Positions 1 to 11,499 of a DNA stretch of 64,000 nucleotides are shown here, in pieces. The position numbers and the translations under genes are program-made. The first letter of the stretch is position 1. Every line of letters starts with the position of its first letter. The stretch is from Echinometra lucunter (Eukaryota > Echinodermata > Echinoidea > Camarodonta > Echinometridae), in NCBI GenBank assembly GCA_029962745.1, contig CM057153.1:14704435-14768434 (forward strand). Direction: 5' to 3'. Below the pieces are notes generated by a model. It ran no database searches and was not told the DNA's origin. It saw only the letters and a list, made by a program, of their open reading frames with translations.

Positions 1-235
1 CCTTAGGTTAAGTTTTTGAAACATAATTCAAGTTAACTGACCTCAAATGACTTTAACTTTGACTTTGTAAGCTGAAATTTGTACCACATGATCTGTGATA
101 ATTGATAAGCCTTGTGTACAAGTTTCATAAAAATTGAATAAACACCTTTGGGAAGAGAGTATTTCTTAAAATGTTGACGCCGCGGCCGTCAGAAAAGTGG
201 CGCCTTTATCTCGTTCTTGTTTAGCAGGCGAGACA
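1..235. repeat. Dispersed repeat at 3' flank of the sialyltransferase gene
   Basis: Contains the TTTGACTTTGTAAGCTGAAA and GTACAAGTTTCATAAAAATT blocks and then a GACGCCGCGGCCGTC...GGCGCC stretch ending in AGGCGAGAC. This layout resembles the tail of the TGACCT-rich repeats at 58.7 and 63.2 kb but is not the same family. Judged a dispersed element by style only; its left end lies outside the window. Confidence 0.4.
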
Positions 236-355
236 AATAGTAGGGTACGTTGAATTGAATAGGTTTGTGAAAATTAGCAATTGGCTAAAGATTAAACGTG
301 AGTTAATTATATTGTTAAGTCGAAGAATTCTTAGTGCCTGAAATATAGTTTCACA

Positions 356-608
356 TCATCTACATTCGTTAATGAGATTGATCGCTCCAGTTCGGTTTAA
401 CTCGGTCAGGATTCGGTACTCGTTAGGCATGCCGTGTTTATTCGTGGTGTAATTCATCTTGCCTTCTTCGTAGTAGTGATGCCGCAGAGTCCGGTTTCTC
501 GAATCCTGAGAGAAAGGATAGAATCCGAACATGGTGATCTGCTGGCAAAATTGTGTAGCAGCCGAGTAGACTGCCAAACCGGATGAAGGAAAACCGACGT
601 TCCATGCT
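356..608 (-). CDS. ST8SIA: ST8Sia-like gene, terminal exon 4 (motifs S, III, VS)
   Basis: Begins after a pyrimidine-rich acceptor (CTCTTTTCATTCCTAAG|A). The first A completes the Arg codon from exon 3, then 83 codons run to TGA at 356-358. Motif S reads GFPSSGLAVYSAATQFCQQI followed by TMFGFYPF; the small-residue PSSG and the FxPF ending are typical of ST8Sia motif S. Motif III (HYYE) and motif VS (H-GMPN-E) follow; the VS histidine is the family's catalytic base. The protein ends INECR, keeping the C-terminal cysteine that pairs with motif L in this family. No AATAAA signal was seen on the minus strand between 355 and 1, so the 3' UTR probably runs out of the window. Confidence 0.95.
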
Positions 609-783
609 CTTAGGAATGAAAAGAGAGAAGAGAGAACGCAGAGTCATTTTAACATTTTAATGACCCCAGCATTTTTCGTCTTTTTCGTTTTGCTTTTGTT
701 TTTGTTTTGTTTTGTTTGTTTGCTTTTGTTTTTTGTTTTTTTTTTAAAGTAGAATGCCATCACCATGTTTCCTGTTATTGTTC

Positions 784-954
784 GGGGGGGGGGGGGTGTT
801 TCATAAAGCTGTTCGTAAGTTACGTACGACTGGAACGCATGTTCTTGCGTGCTAATCAGATTCTCAATCATTTACATGTACAAGAACATATCACCAGTCG
901 TGCGTAAAGTCGTGCGTAACTTACGAACAGCTTTATGAAACACCCCCCCCCCCC
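784..954. mobile_element. Palindromic MITE (AAGCTGTTCGTAAGTTACG family), in intron 3
   Basis: Opens with 13 G then TGTTTCATAAAGCTGTTCG and closes with the reverse complement followed by 12 C. Arms of about 40 bp surround a 90-bp core. No transposase. A diverged relative lies at 6081-6398. Confidence 0.85.
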
Positions 955-1165
955 AGGTCATATTGTGATTTCAAATTCAAGATATATGTCCCGGCAGTCA
1001 CCTACATTACCAAACTTTGCTTTAGCAGTATTAGAACTTGAAGAGGATTTTAAAAAAAAGGGGGGGGGGGTCAGAAGATGACGCTTGCAATGGCACTGTT
1101 TTATCATTTTTAACTTTCACTTTTGTGTGTGTGGTTAACGTACGGGAACGAAGTGTAGACATTAC

Positions 1166-1774
1166 CTGCTCGCCGGTCTCATAGGATTCACAGGGCTATA
1201 GGCGAAATTGATGCTTATGTTGTACTTTGGTTTGAGTGTCCCTAGCATCCGCTGCAGAGCACTGAAATAAACGCTTTTGAGTCCTTTGAAAAACCACAAC
1301 GTCGATCCGTTTATTCGCTTCAGTCTTCTCAGCAAGTCGTCGCAATGGGAAGCGCTTCTGGGAGTGGGATATTTCGCTTCGCGCTTCTTCAGACAGGTGT
1401 AGTCAGTACTCTTGCACTTCCATTCAGGCGGATAGCTCGAGTTCGTGCATGAGATCAGCCTCCCCATTTGCTCCAGGTTGAGGGTCATCAGATTGATCTT
1501 TGACCCTACGTCACGCTTGAATTCACCGCCGCTGGGTGCGAGGTTCATCCGGATGACGAATTCAAACTTGTCGATGACGTCACCGCAACCACTATCCAAC
1601 AGAATCCCTGCGTTCCCGACCAGCGCGCATGTGTAATGCCATGAGACAGACTCTGATTGGTTGAGCTTTATCAGTTTGTTTTTGTTGTTTGAGAAGGTGA
1701 TCTTTTCCTTCGGCACATCTGGGTTAATGACCTGCACGGCCTGCCATGTGTTCATGTAAGTTTGAAGTCTAAGT
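1166..1774 (-). CDS. ST8SIA: ST8Sia-like gene, exon 3 (sialylmotif L)
   Basis: Codes 202 complete codons between an acceptor with a pyrimidine-rich tract (CTATCACAG|ACTT) and a donor (AGCAG|GTAATG). Sialylmotif L is plain: [16 protein letters not shown] continuing through FVIRMNLAP and DVGSK to LMTLN, with the two cysteines 14 residues apart as in ST8Sia enzymes. This motif binds the CMP-sialic acid donor. Before it lies a stem-to-catalytic linker ([11 protein letters not shown]); after it a Cys-containing insert ([14 protein letters not shown]) and a segment ending in NPMRPAS. The open frame extends 42 codons upstream of the acceptor but that part is AT-rich intron. The exon ends in phase 2 and joins exon 4 exactly. 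Confidence 0.97.
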
Positions 1775-2331
1775 CTGTGATAGATACATGTATAAGAAAA
1801 AAATACAGGAAATTTTTGAAAAGTTTTATCATATGCTTTCCTTTCTGTACTATAATAAATTTTTTGTATAATAGGAAGAAATGAAACAGTTCCATCCATT
1901 TGAAATTCGTGCTTTTAAAAAGTTAACAGGTAAAGAAATTAAAAGATATAGCCTACATAGATAACATATAATAGATTTCACGGATATAGTTTGATGGAGT
2001 AGTAGGAACAGGCCTACTGAACTTACTGAATGTCCTGAATAGCACTCATGTTAAAGCCTTGGATAAAGCCAAAGGGTTTCATCATTGATGGTGGAAGATA
2101 TTCTGCGTGGAAAAATGGAGAAATACAAAACAAAACAAAATAGTAAATGTGACGATCATTACAATAAAGGTACAACATCGTATTGCAAAATTAAGAGTAA
2201 AAAGAGGATAAGAACTGTAACAATATGAAGGAACGGAGAAAAAACCCGAGCTATTCATCAGGTTTTTAATAATATGAAAACAAAGAGCTTCAGCGAAAAA
2301 AAAAAAAAGGTTTCAGCGTGACCATATCTTA
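1775..2331. other. Intron 2, unremarkable part
   Basis: AT-rich intron sequence without recognised repeat, apart from a short A run near 2298. Confidence 0.4.
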
Positions 2332-2339
2332 ATTTTGAA

Positions 2340-3590
2340 CAGTGGTGTAACTACGTGGGGGCACGGGGGGCATATGCCCCCCCCCCCAAATCGTAATATT
2401 TAGAAACCGGGTGGTTTCCGACAACTAAAATACAGACCAGGGACGTGCCAGAACAGTCATTGGCAGAAAGGTGACCAGACATATAAATCATGATAATCGA
2501 GATATCATATCACAGGCCTATAGACCAATTTCACCTCCGGTTTATGTATTTGGCCCTCTATCGGCGACGCCATTGCTGCGATGGGCAAGTGCGCTGACCG
2601 CGATTGGCTCTGTGTACAAAATGAATGTAAGATATGAGATATGCCCTGATACTGTTCCATTTACTTTATTCTAGTTCAATAAAATAAAGCATGGATACAT
2701 GGGTAGATGAGGTAAGACAATGGTCATATCTGACGGATGAAGGTATGATGTATTTTTGTACTTTCGATGGTTTTTCAACTTAGTTTTGTCAGTAAAAGTT
2801 CGATTGCAGCATAGAAGCCGTAGTAAACGGGAGCCCTAAATCTTACCCTGTTTACAAAGTCATGTTTTCACTCATTAAATTTTACGCTAAAGTACATAAT
2901 GATAATGTTTCTTGACTTCAAAGTCCTTTCTGTTGGTGTTTTTACCCACTGGCGACGAATTCCTTCACATTGCTTACAGAAACCTGTGTAGGGAGTACGG
3001 CTTCTCACACAAACAGGCTTCATGAGTCAAAAGCGAGTAAATTTCGCACTCAGTTAGCTTCCAATTTTTAAACTTTCTCTAATTCTTGTGGCATTTGAGC
3101 ACCGCACAGCTGCGACCTGAACTTCCCTGATAATTTCTCATTGCAAATATTAAAATAAATCTGCATATACTGGTCAAAATAGACAAAAATAAAACGAATG
3201 TACAAAACGCGCTATTGACTTGTGTACTATAAAAGTTGGAGCGCCCACCGCAGTATGTCGAACTGTGTCGAACAGTCTGCTGCCCTCTTGCGTTGTGAAA
3301 TTGGTCTATAGTGATCGATAGTCTATTTTGATAACAAACTAACCCGTCCTTCATTGCAAATAAAGTTGTAATTTGGCCCACTCGCTCCGCGTGCTCGCAA
3401 AATGAAAAATGAAAAAACAGGGTGGTGTCTAGCAAGATGCGCCAGTTTCCCCAAATTAAAAAACGCTACACGTCCCTCAAGACACCCTGTTTCCAGATTA
3501 CTGTTGTTATTGTTAACACACACCCATCCGCACACACTTTTCAGCTCGATGCCCCCTCAATGAGTTGACCCACGGTAGGCTACCCCACTG
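2340..3590. mobile_element. hAT-like non-autonomous element 1, in intron 2
   Basis: Ends CAGTGGTGTAACTACG and GGTAGGCTACCCCACTG. Flanks ATTTTGAA (2332-2339) and GTTTTGAA (3591-3598) are a 7/8 match for an 8-bp target duplication. Interior blocks (ACCAGGGACGTGCCA, ATTGCAAATAAAGTTGTAAT, AAAACAGGGTGGT) match element 9535-10834. No transposase frame. Split by a nested insertion (2518-3311). Confidence 0.8.
2518..3311. mobile_element. Nested element with CTATAGACCAATTTCAC ends
   Basis: The 17-bp sequence CTATAGACCAATTTCAC at 2518 returns inverted at 3295-3311. The block is absent from the related hAT-like copy at 9535-10834, so it looks like a later insertion. No clear target duplication and no coding frame. 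It contains the left copy of a 95-bp direct repeat (2668-2762). Confidence 0.6.
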
Positions 3591-3636
3591 GTTTTGAAGA
3601 AAGGAGTGTAAAATCAACGAAATTGTTAGAACTGTG

Positions 3637-3731
3637 ATTCTAGTTCAATAAAATAAAGCATGGATACATGGATAGATGAGGTAAGACAATGGTCATATCT
3701 GACGGATGAAGGTATGATGTATTTTTGTACT
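3637..3731. repeat. 95-bp direct repeat, second copy
   Basis: Matches 2668-2762 almost base for base (one difference noticed), 969 bp apart. The first copy is inside the nested element, this copy lies just outside the hAT-like element. Confidence 0.85.
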
Positions 3732-4493
3732 GTGAGAGGGGGAAGCGGCATTCCTTTGATTCCACTCTCTCCCCTTGCCAATTCCATGAAGCAATTCATG
3801 TCTTGTGGCAGATTGAGGTGGGGCGATACGGCCCAATCCCCTTATCAGCAGCCATTGTGACATGCCTTCACTCTTAAAACAAACTAGTTAAACAAGACTA
3901 GACAAAAGGGTCAGCTATGAACAACTTTTATTCAGATCATTAAAAAAATAAAATACTTTCTAGTCGTATTTTGAATAGAACACAGTCATTTCTGACCAGA
4001 ATATATTATGTCTAGACATATTATTTGCACCCACCTGATCCTTAATCTAGTAATCTTATCATGGCTAGTTTGTTTTAAGAGTGTTGAGCACACTGTCCCG
4101 CCTTTTCTACCCCCCCCCCCTTTTTTTTTTTTTTTTTTTTGGTCTTCTAGTGCCCAAGGGCAGACGGGCCACGAGGAGTTGGAGGAGTTTGCCCCATGCG
4201 ACGCACGATATTTTCTACGAGGTCCGTCAAATTGAAATACCTCTACCGAATTTCATGTCCCAGTACGTCTGCCCCAATTTCCAATTTTGTACCCACCTTC
4301 CATTCTGGCAAACCTCCCTTGATTGAATTCGCTGTAAGAAGGCATTTTACATCACTTATCAGCGAAATGAAACATTATTATCATAATCATAGCTTTTGAC
4401 ATAATAGGCCAATCTTTAGTACGCCTAGATGTGGAGATTTGGCCCGAAAATGGGAATAGAGAGAGAAAAGGAGAAAGCGCGTCAGCAAGTGAC
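3732..4493. other. Intron 2, right part
   Basis: No recognised element. Includes a run of C then about 20 T at 4110-4140. Open frames across it are chance or homopolymer frames. Confidence 0.4.
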
Positions 4494-4587
4494 CTTTGCT
4501 GCATTAGTTTCACTTCGCTATCCGTTAGCAAGTTGTTCAGCATGACTCTCGGTAAGACATAGCCAAAGCCTTCGAAGTAACGCCATT
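4494..4587 (-). CDS. ST8SIA: ST8Sia-like gene, exon 2 (stem region), inferred
   Basis: A 94-nt segment bounded by an acceptor (ATATTTAG|AA) and a possible donor (GCAAAG|GTCACT). It begins with two bases that complete a Glu codon with the G left by exon 1, runs 30 clean codons (starting WRYFEGFGYV, ending KLMQQ), and ends with AG, which with the first A of exon 3 makes Arg. Both phases therefore fit, and the summed protein reaches normal family length. Composition is free of low complexity, unlike the sequence around it. The weak points are the poor pyrimidine tract and the atypical donor (+3 C, +5 C). No conserved motif is expected in this stem segment, so homology cannot be judged by eye. 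Confidence 0.5.
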
Positions 4588-5920
4588 CTAAATATGATTT
4601 TATTGTTTGCGTACCCAAGATTATTTCATTTATAATAGTATGACATTAATAATGATAACGTACATTCATATAACCCATCACATAAAGCATTTCAGAGCGA
4701 CACTTATAGCTATAGTTGAAATTTATGTATTATTTACATTTAATTACCTTATATTACTATGATAACTATGCAATTACGTACAGTAATAAGAATTCCAATT
4801 GTCCATAATTACACCATGAATACACTACTGCATGAAAATTATATAAAAAAGGATTAATAAAAAAAAGTGAACAAAAAAAAACTCAATGCAGTCTTTCCAA
4901 AACAGAAGTTTTAATTTTACCTGTGATATATACATTACATGACATGTTTAGAGGTGGTGCAAGAGTGTTTCTGTTTCTGAGGGGATACCGTCTCCAAAGT
5001 TGCCGATAGTTTCCAATGCATTTCACCCTCCCCTCTCCCCGAGACCAAGTCGAGAGGCATTGTGCAGTCTAAAATCACCAAAGAGCTATAATATAGTCTT
5101 AATAGTGACACAGATATGTTCATATTAAAGTCTTGACATGAAATATGAAGAGTTTGTTTGCAAAAGAGATTAGATTCACTTCTGATGAAAATTGAGTTAT
5201 TGATATCAGAACATTGTTCAACTGTGTACCTGTTTTTTGAACAAAAGTATTAAACTAAATTTTCAGAGCACTCATGAAAAAATACACTTTCTAATTTAAA
5301 CTTTCCATAAGACGTCTGTACAAAATATGGCAAACAAATGCGTTTATCTCCGTAGTTACAAAAATGGATCTAACCCCTTTTGCAAACAAACTCTTCATAC
5401 ATGTAATATCATACAATCTTATGCGCCCCACACCCCTGATTAGTATAACGCCCTAATATTGAATTATATTTTATTTATTTCTTTTTTCCCCTTCAAACTG
5501 CTACCTACATGTACTGCACCTGCACCTGCACTTAAATAGCACTGCACCCACTTGATCGGAAAGCTTAGTGCAGCGGAGTCATGTCACGAAATCTCTTTTT
5601 CACGAGGCCGCCATCCATTCAAGCTTGATCGCTCATGATGGCGGTCTCCTGCGCTCAGTTTTGTGTGTATAATGTCAACTAAGAAAAGAAAATGAATTTT
5701 CCGTATTCCCCCGCCCCCCACACCGCAACAGAATAAATGTCCACCCAGAGGCAAGATGACACCATCTTCTCTTGATGTGCCCATACCATTTCCAATCATT
5801 GTGCATAATCATGCTTATTACTGAAAATGGTGAATAAACAACTTCGACAACGAACATGAACATGCTAATCGTGCATACAATTTTGGACAATGACTCAACC
5901 GAACAACCTTGATGGCTGAC
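4588..5920. other. Intron 1 left end, with one MITE
   Basis: AT-rich sequence with the foldback 5144-5399 as the only structure recognised. The short frames at 5584-5890 look like chance. Confidence 0.4.
5144..5399. mobile_element. Foldback MITE (TATGAAGAGTTTGTTTGCAAAAG ends)
   Basis: TATGAAGAGTTTGTTTGC at 5144 returns inverted at 5382-5399, and the match continues with TTAGAT/ATCTAA. About 256 bp, non-coding. Confidence 0.7.
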
Positions 5921-5922
5921 CA

Positions 5923-6080
5923 GGGTGCCGTTGCATAAAACTTGCTGTTATAGTAACTTTGCCATCAATGGTAACTTTCATGGAATACTGGATTTTGATT
6001 GGCTGTTGAGCAACGTCACCATGGTAGTTACCATTGATGGCAAAGTTACTATAATTGCAAGTTTTCATGCAACGGCACCC
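5923..6080. mobile_element. Palindromic MITE, GTAACTTTGCCATCA family, copy 1
   Basis: Ends GGGTGCCGTTGCAT and ATGCAACGGCACCC with inverted inner blocks GTAACTTTGCCATCAATGG. Near-identical in plan to 49445-49616 and 51139-51300. The shared central block TTGGCTGTTGAGCAA makes the family easy to recognise. Confidence 0.9.
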
Positions 6081-6398
6081 AGGGTTGTTTCAATAAGCTG
6101 TTCTTAAAGTTCCGAATGACTTTACGAACGTCTTGAACATGACAAGCCACGGGGTTCTCAATCATTATAAATCAGCTAAAGGTTGAATATATAGACATAT
6201 AAAGATTAACATTACCATTGTTTACAAACATTTTTATCGCGAATTATGTTTGCCACATTTTAATCGAGAATGTGGGAAATGCAGTGAAACTTTGTTAAAA
6301 CGTCAGGAAAAAAAACTTTGGGCATCCCATTTGGCACTTAATATTCTAGTCGTTCGTAAAGTCATGTAACTTTGCGAACAGCTTTAAGAATACCCCAA
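6081..6398. mobile_element. Foldback MITE (AAGCTGTTCG family), diverged
   Basis: GTTTCAATAAGCTGTTC on the left and GAACAGCTTTAAGAATACCCC on the right, with ACTTTACGAACG repeated inverted inside. Abuts the preceding MITE. Confidence 0.7.
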
Positions 6399-6910
6399 GG
6401 TACTTGTCAAAATGTGGTGGGGACCTTTACTTCTTTTGGTCATAATTAATGAAAAATCCCCATTTTTATCTTTATCGCTCTCTTAATTAGTTTCTGTAAA
6501 CTAGTCCAAAGTCAGACTGTCAGCTTGATAATGGTTGTATTACATACAAGGGATGTGTTCCTCCTGAAACCCCCCAAATAGAGTGGGATTCGCTACTTCA
6601 AAGATTGGTTATTCCGAAAATGAAACAGAAGTATTTTTCATTGTCAGGAACTATGAATCTTGCAATCATAAACTCGTACATTTACGAACTCTGTTTCATT
6701 TCTGAATAATGGATTTCGCCATTACACATTACCGTGTAATCGAGCAAGTTGTGAGCCTGCCAGTTCATAGTCCCAGGCCTCTTCCAGACCATGCAGACGG
6801 AGCCGTGACAGAACTTTCAAAGAGAAAACTGTGAAAATTACAATTTAGAAGTTCGGTATGATTTACTGCTGGAGGCTGCGTTTGATTGGTCTTTGTTGTG
6901 TGGAGCTAAA

Positions 6911-7163
6911 TACTGGCGTAGCCAGGATTTCATTTTAGGTAGAGGGAGGGTGGTGAACACGCAAAGCGCTCTTCCTGGCGGGGCGGGGGGAGGGGGGATG
7001 CAGGAAGAATGGACTTCCCCCTCCCCCTGCAAAGCAGAAGCTTAAAAAACGTTTCTTTGTCATCGTACATTCCTACATTATTTCACCCTTTATTTTTCTT
7101 TTCTTGCATTTTTTTTTAGGCTGGGAGCGCCCCATCGCCTCCCTGGCTACGCGGGTGCTAGGA
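6911..7163. mobile_element. hAT-like G-run MITE, no clear target duplication
   Basis: CTGGCGTAGCCAGG on the left and CCTGGCTACGCGGGT on the right enclose a G/C-run interior. Same end style as the 8-bp-duplication family, but the flanks do not match convincingly. Confidence 0.55.
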
Positions 7164-7212
7164 TCATTCGATGCTGACCGTCTCCTTGCGCAGCGTTCTC
7201 AGGGGTTAGTAT

Positions 7213-7645
7213 ACAAATAATGAATGTTTATGAGTGCAATGGACAGAATATTTCATGAGGTGAAAGATGAAATGATCCATTCAACGAGGCGAAGCCGAGT
7301 CGAATGGATCAATAATTTCATCTTTCACCGAATGAAATATTCTGTCCATTGCACGAATGAAAAAACATTCGTTATTTGTTTTATATGACACCTAAAAATA
7401 GATCAAATCGCAATAAATCAATAGCGCTATACGCTAGCGCGCTGTTCACTGCAAACGCAAGCGTTTTACGTACGTAGTGTACCGGGCTCTCGGCCAGCGT
7501 GCAATGGAGCAAATCGTATGGATCCAAAATTGCACGGTAAATGGAGCCACTTTTGCACGATGGATGACGTCATAGTGCAATGGGACAAATGATGAATATC
7601 AAACAACCAATCAAATGACAGGGATCTATCTAGGTGTCATATAAT
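7213..7645. mobile_element. Compound foldback element
   Basis: A first palindrome (7213-7383) has arms GCAATGGACAGAATATTTCA and reverse complement around TTCAACGAGGCGAAGCCGAG. A second inverted pair, TTATATGACACCTA and TAGGTGTCATATAA, bounds 7379-7645 and holds further GTGCAATGG copies. Non-coding. Confidence 0.75.
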
Positions 7646-8791
7646 ACAAAATCGTGGACGCACAGCCTTTGCGCACAGCCCACTCAACGATTTCAGCACG
7701 TGTCTGACGCACGCAGATGTGGTTGTCTTCTCGTCTTCTTGGCCAAATTATCTCGTCCTCTCACTGACACTTTCAAGCTTCCATAGTTGTTTCATGAGCC
7801 GTATCATAGGAACATAATTTTTTGGGGTTTTTTGCCATCTGTTCCACAATAGAACGAAAAATTCTGCTAGTATGATGGGGTGACCAAACTTCGCGCACAT
7901 TTTAATTTTCCAAAGAACGTAATATTCAATCCATAATTTCTCAAATTCTACCAAAAATTGTTCTGACACCAAAAGGGAAGCAAAGTTTTAGACTATGAAT
8001 GGGTGCAAGAAGAAAACTTATAGACAAAGAATTTCCGAGATAACGCGATCGCAAAATTCGATGTCGTATCGCACTGCGCTGGAACTTTAATTCTTAAAAA
8101 AAAAAAAAAAAAAAAAAACATTCCAAACTTCGCGCACTCCAGTTTAAAAGAGAAATCCATAATGGTAAGATAATTGCATCACGAACAAGGCAAAATTCCA
8201 TGGAAATATTTAGTATCACATTTTTCTTACAATTTTGGTGACATCATCTCTCAAAATGAAGATTTCTAGACCTTCGTCGGTAGGTTCAAAATTTTTTTCG
8301 GAACAGACGGAAAATATAGCAAAATCTGCTGCCGTCGGTGCTATCAGATTTTCAAAATCTTTTCTAGTTTTTGTGATATTACCCTGTGCGCGAAATATCG
8401 ACATGTGCGAAATTAGGACGCACCGCCATCTCTTGCCAGAAATCAAGTAGACAACTTTGCATCCAGACCATGGACCCCCTTGAAACTGTAAAGGCAATTC
8501 TGTAATATGTTTATAACATTACATTTTAGTGGAAATTTTGCATTTGGGACTTCATAAGAATACATGAGCATAGTTAATAATTCAGCCACTGCGTGGAGAT
8601 GAGAGGCAACTCAAATTTTGGTTGGTCTATCAGAAGGATTTTGATGCGCTTACTCAGGGGCGAATCACACTGCCTACCCTTGTGATGTCAAAATAGAAAA
8701 TGTTGTCTCTTTGTGCGATCCGAGGAAATTTGGAGGGGTTTAAACAAATTTTCCACCACAAAGTCATACTGCCGACCCGCTTAATAAAACA
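7646..8791. other. Intron 1 segment without assigned feature
   Basis: Contains a poly-A run (8096-8119) and two copies of CCAAACTTCGCGCAC. A 93-codon minus frame (8216-8497) exists, but no family is recognised and an opposite-strand frame overlaps it, so it is not called a gene. Confidence 0.35.
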
Positions 8792-8954
8792 AATAATGCA
8801 CAGATTTGAATTCGTGATGTTAGTGGCGATGCAGGCGTCTCGGTTATTCACAATATTATGCAAAAGCACTCGGCGCAAGCGCCTCGTGTCGCACATAATA
8901 AATACCCTCGAGTGCGCTGCATCGCCACTAACGCACTCACATCTGTGCATTATT
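8792..8954. mobile_element. Foldback MITE (AATAATGCACAGAT ends)
   Basis: AATAATGCACAGAT at the left and ATCTGTGCATTATT at the right, with GTTAGTGGCGATGCAG repeated inverted inside. 163 bp. Confidence 0.8.
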
Positions 8955-9268
8955 CGTATAATATAAATATCTTTATTATTATAACTGTTATTATCATAAT
9001 TATTAACGATAGGGGGGGGGGGTGGTAGTGAAAATCAATGTTCATCCCCCAAGCTATCTTTCATCCTCGCTGACAATATCTCATTATTCGAAATGATGTT
9101 ATTATATTACTGCCATTAGATGACATAGCCTTGACTAATTGGGCATGTAATACTAGCTTTGCTTCTTTAACAGGTCCTACCGTTTTCTATTGTTCGGTCA
9201 AACCTGTGCATTATCATAATTATATTTCACTTGTCCAATCATTGAACTTATTGAACTATCTGATCAGG

Positions 9269-9388
9269 GCCCCGTAACACAAAGCTTAGCAGTCGATTGA
9301 TTTTTGCGATTGATTGCATTGACCACTATGTGCAATCAATCGCAAAAATTTATCGTACGATCAATCGCTAAGCTTTGTGTTACGGGGC
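9269..9388. mobile_element. Palindromic MITE (GCCCCGTAACACAAAGC ends)
   Basis: CCCCGTAACACAAAGCTTAG and its reverse complement bound an inner inverted pair containing GCGATTGATTGCA. 120 bp, near-perfect hairpin. Confidence 0.9.
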
Positions 9389-9423
9389 ATAGATCGATGA
9401 ACAAACACCATCACTACCATTAT

Positions 9424-9449
9424 ATTATTGTGTGCCAGTGGCGTAACTA
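9424..9449. repeat. Extra copy of target plus left end of hAT-like element 2
   Basis: TATTGTGTGCCAGTGGCGTA and the following ACTACG occur here and again at 9524-9549, where they form the target duplication and left end of the element. Here they are followed by unrelated sequence. Confidence 0.8.
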
Positions 9450-9534
9450 CGTTTAACAAACTGTACATGATAATACAAAGGTAACTCTATGGGATCATTT
9501 ACCATGATACAACAAAATACATATTATTGTGTGC

Positions 9535-10834
9535 CAGTGGCGTAACTACGGGGGGAGGGCACGAGGGGCACGTGCCCCCCCCCCCCCCCATCGGCTGGCA
9601 AAAAAAAAAAAAAGAAAGAAAGAAAGAAAAAAGAAAGAGAAGAGAAGAGAGAAGGAAAGTGAAAAGAAAGGGGAAAACAAGGAAAAGGAAAATGGGAAAC
9701 CGGGAAGCGCTCGCTAGCGGCATTTAAGTGACCTAACCAATGCCATGATAATTACTATTCTTATGAAAGAAATCAGTTTGCTTATTGTGCCTCAATCTGA
9801 TGTCATAAGCTACTACTTCCACTCACAGAATGTTAGTAATATAACCACATCTGGATCTCACTCCAGGAAATCGAGCGGCAAGTTTACTTAAAGATAGTGG
9901 CCTAGATAAAAACAAAAAATCCAATTTTTTCGTTCGCTAGCTCGCTACTCTCGCTCGAAAAAGCTAGAAACAAGATGATTTCGGGCACGGGAATCAACTC
10001 ATTTCAGAAGCGATTAGAAAAGTATCATAATATTTGGGCAGTGAGGTGGTTCACGAATTTACAAAAAAAATCTGCATTTTGCTGACGAATCCTTAAAATT
10101 TTGCGTGGGGATGGGGGCGCTGACTTTGCTCGCTCGGAAAAACAGAAGGGTTTCGGACGGTGAACGAGCTAAATGAACGAGCTAAATGGAGTCATATTCA
10201 GCACACAGGTGATCGAATAGATTATTTAGATATCTTATGATGCTACAGTGTATTTCGATGACGAAATAACACTTCTACAATGAAAAAGAGTTTATTTTTC
10301 CTCGCTCGTTAAATAATTGTTTTAGATTGATTTAGATGTTTCATATGCTTACATTGTAATTTAATGAAGGGGTTACTACTTATACCATTTAAAAGAATGT
10401 GTATTTCCTCGCTCGCTTTGCTCGCTCGTAGAAGAAACAGAGTGGTTTCGGACAGCAAACAATAGACCAGGGACGTGCCAAAACAGAGTCATTGGCAGCG
10501 AGGTGACCAGATATATAAGTGAGATATTATATAGTCCTATATTGATCCAATAGTGTATAACGAAATAACATGTCTTTCATTGCGAATAAAGTTGTAATTT
10601 TTGGCTCGCTCGCTTCGCTCGCTCACAAAATTTAAAAACAGGGCGGTATCCAGCAAGACGCGTTAGATTCCCCAAATTTAAAAACGCTTCACGTCCCTAA
10701 AGACACTTCGTTTCGAGAGTACTGTTGTTATTGTCAACATGATAGAAATAACATTATACATAGGGCCTACACACACTTTTCCACTCGGTGCACCCCCCCC
10801 CCCCCCCCCATGCTTGACCCTCGGTACGCCACTG
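9535..10834. mobile_element. hAT-like non-autonomous element 2
   Basis: Ends CAGTGGCGTAACTACG and CGGTACGCCACTG, flanked by a perfect 8-bp duplication TTGTGTGC (9527-9534, 10835-10842). 1300 bp with G/C runs, a purine tract (9600-9690), and CTCGCTCGCTTCGCTCGCTC at 10605-10624 with degenerate copies at 9950 and 10408. Shares interior blocks with 2340-3590. Open frames within it are purine or homopolymer artefacts. Confidence 0.9.
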
Positions 10835-10842
10835 TTGTGTGC

Positions 10843-11499
10843 TAACCCATTCTTTGTCATGTTTGTGTAGGACCACTGTTTGTTGTTTCCCGTTCGGCCA
10901 GGTAATGCATGCAGATGAGTACATCTCTCTGATTTTATATGTTACGAAACAGAGATTACATATCGTTACTAGGATAGTGACGTTACTCTGTGGAAATCAT
11001 TCTTACAAATAGGGGAATAACACCTTTATTCTGATATTCTTTCAACATCTGAAAATACAGTTCATAATGCACGTCATTCATTAAATGCATTTGCATAAAA
11101 AATACGATTTCAAAATATGCTACAGACCGAGTTCTTTAACATAAATTTTGGCGCAGTCCCACATTTGTTATTTCATGTAAAATATCAGTTTCTCCACGAA
11201 GAAGGCACGCAAGGAACAAGTTTTCCAATTCCATCTTGACATAAACTCTGACTGTCAACCATATCCGGCATAAACATTATATTGTGAAATTGACTGAAAT
11301 GGCTAAGTCAGTATCTCCTATCTGAGTGGCCCGTTGACATTGGTTAAATGGTCCAGTCAAACAAAAAATAGTGCATAACTTTCAATCCCAGTCCCTCTCT
11401 CAGTACCATTATTCCAAGATTTATTTTCATGCAATACATTTCATGCCCAAATCTGCCCAAAAGAGAGAACTCATAAAAAGGTCCGCATTCAACTTTCAG
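10843..11499. other. Intron 1 segment without assigned feature
   Basis: AT-rich; nothing recognised. Confidence 0.35.

Noticed and set aside
8216..8497. 93-codon minus frame
   Set aside because: No recognised family or splice context, and an overlapping plus frame; kept only as a note.
9499..9727. Lys/Arg-rich and Phe/Leu-rich frames
   Set aside because: Produced by a purine tract and homopolymers inside a hAT-like element.
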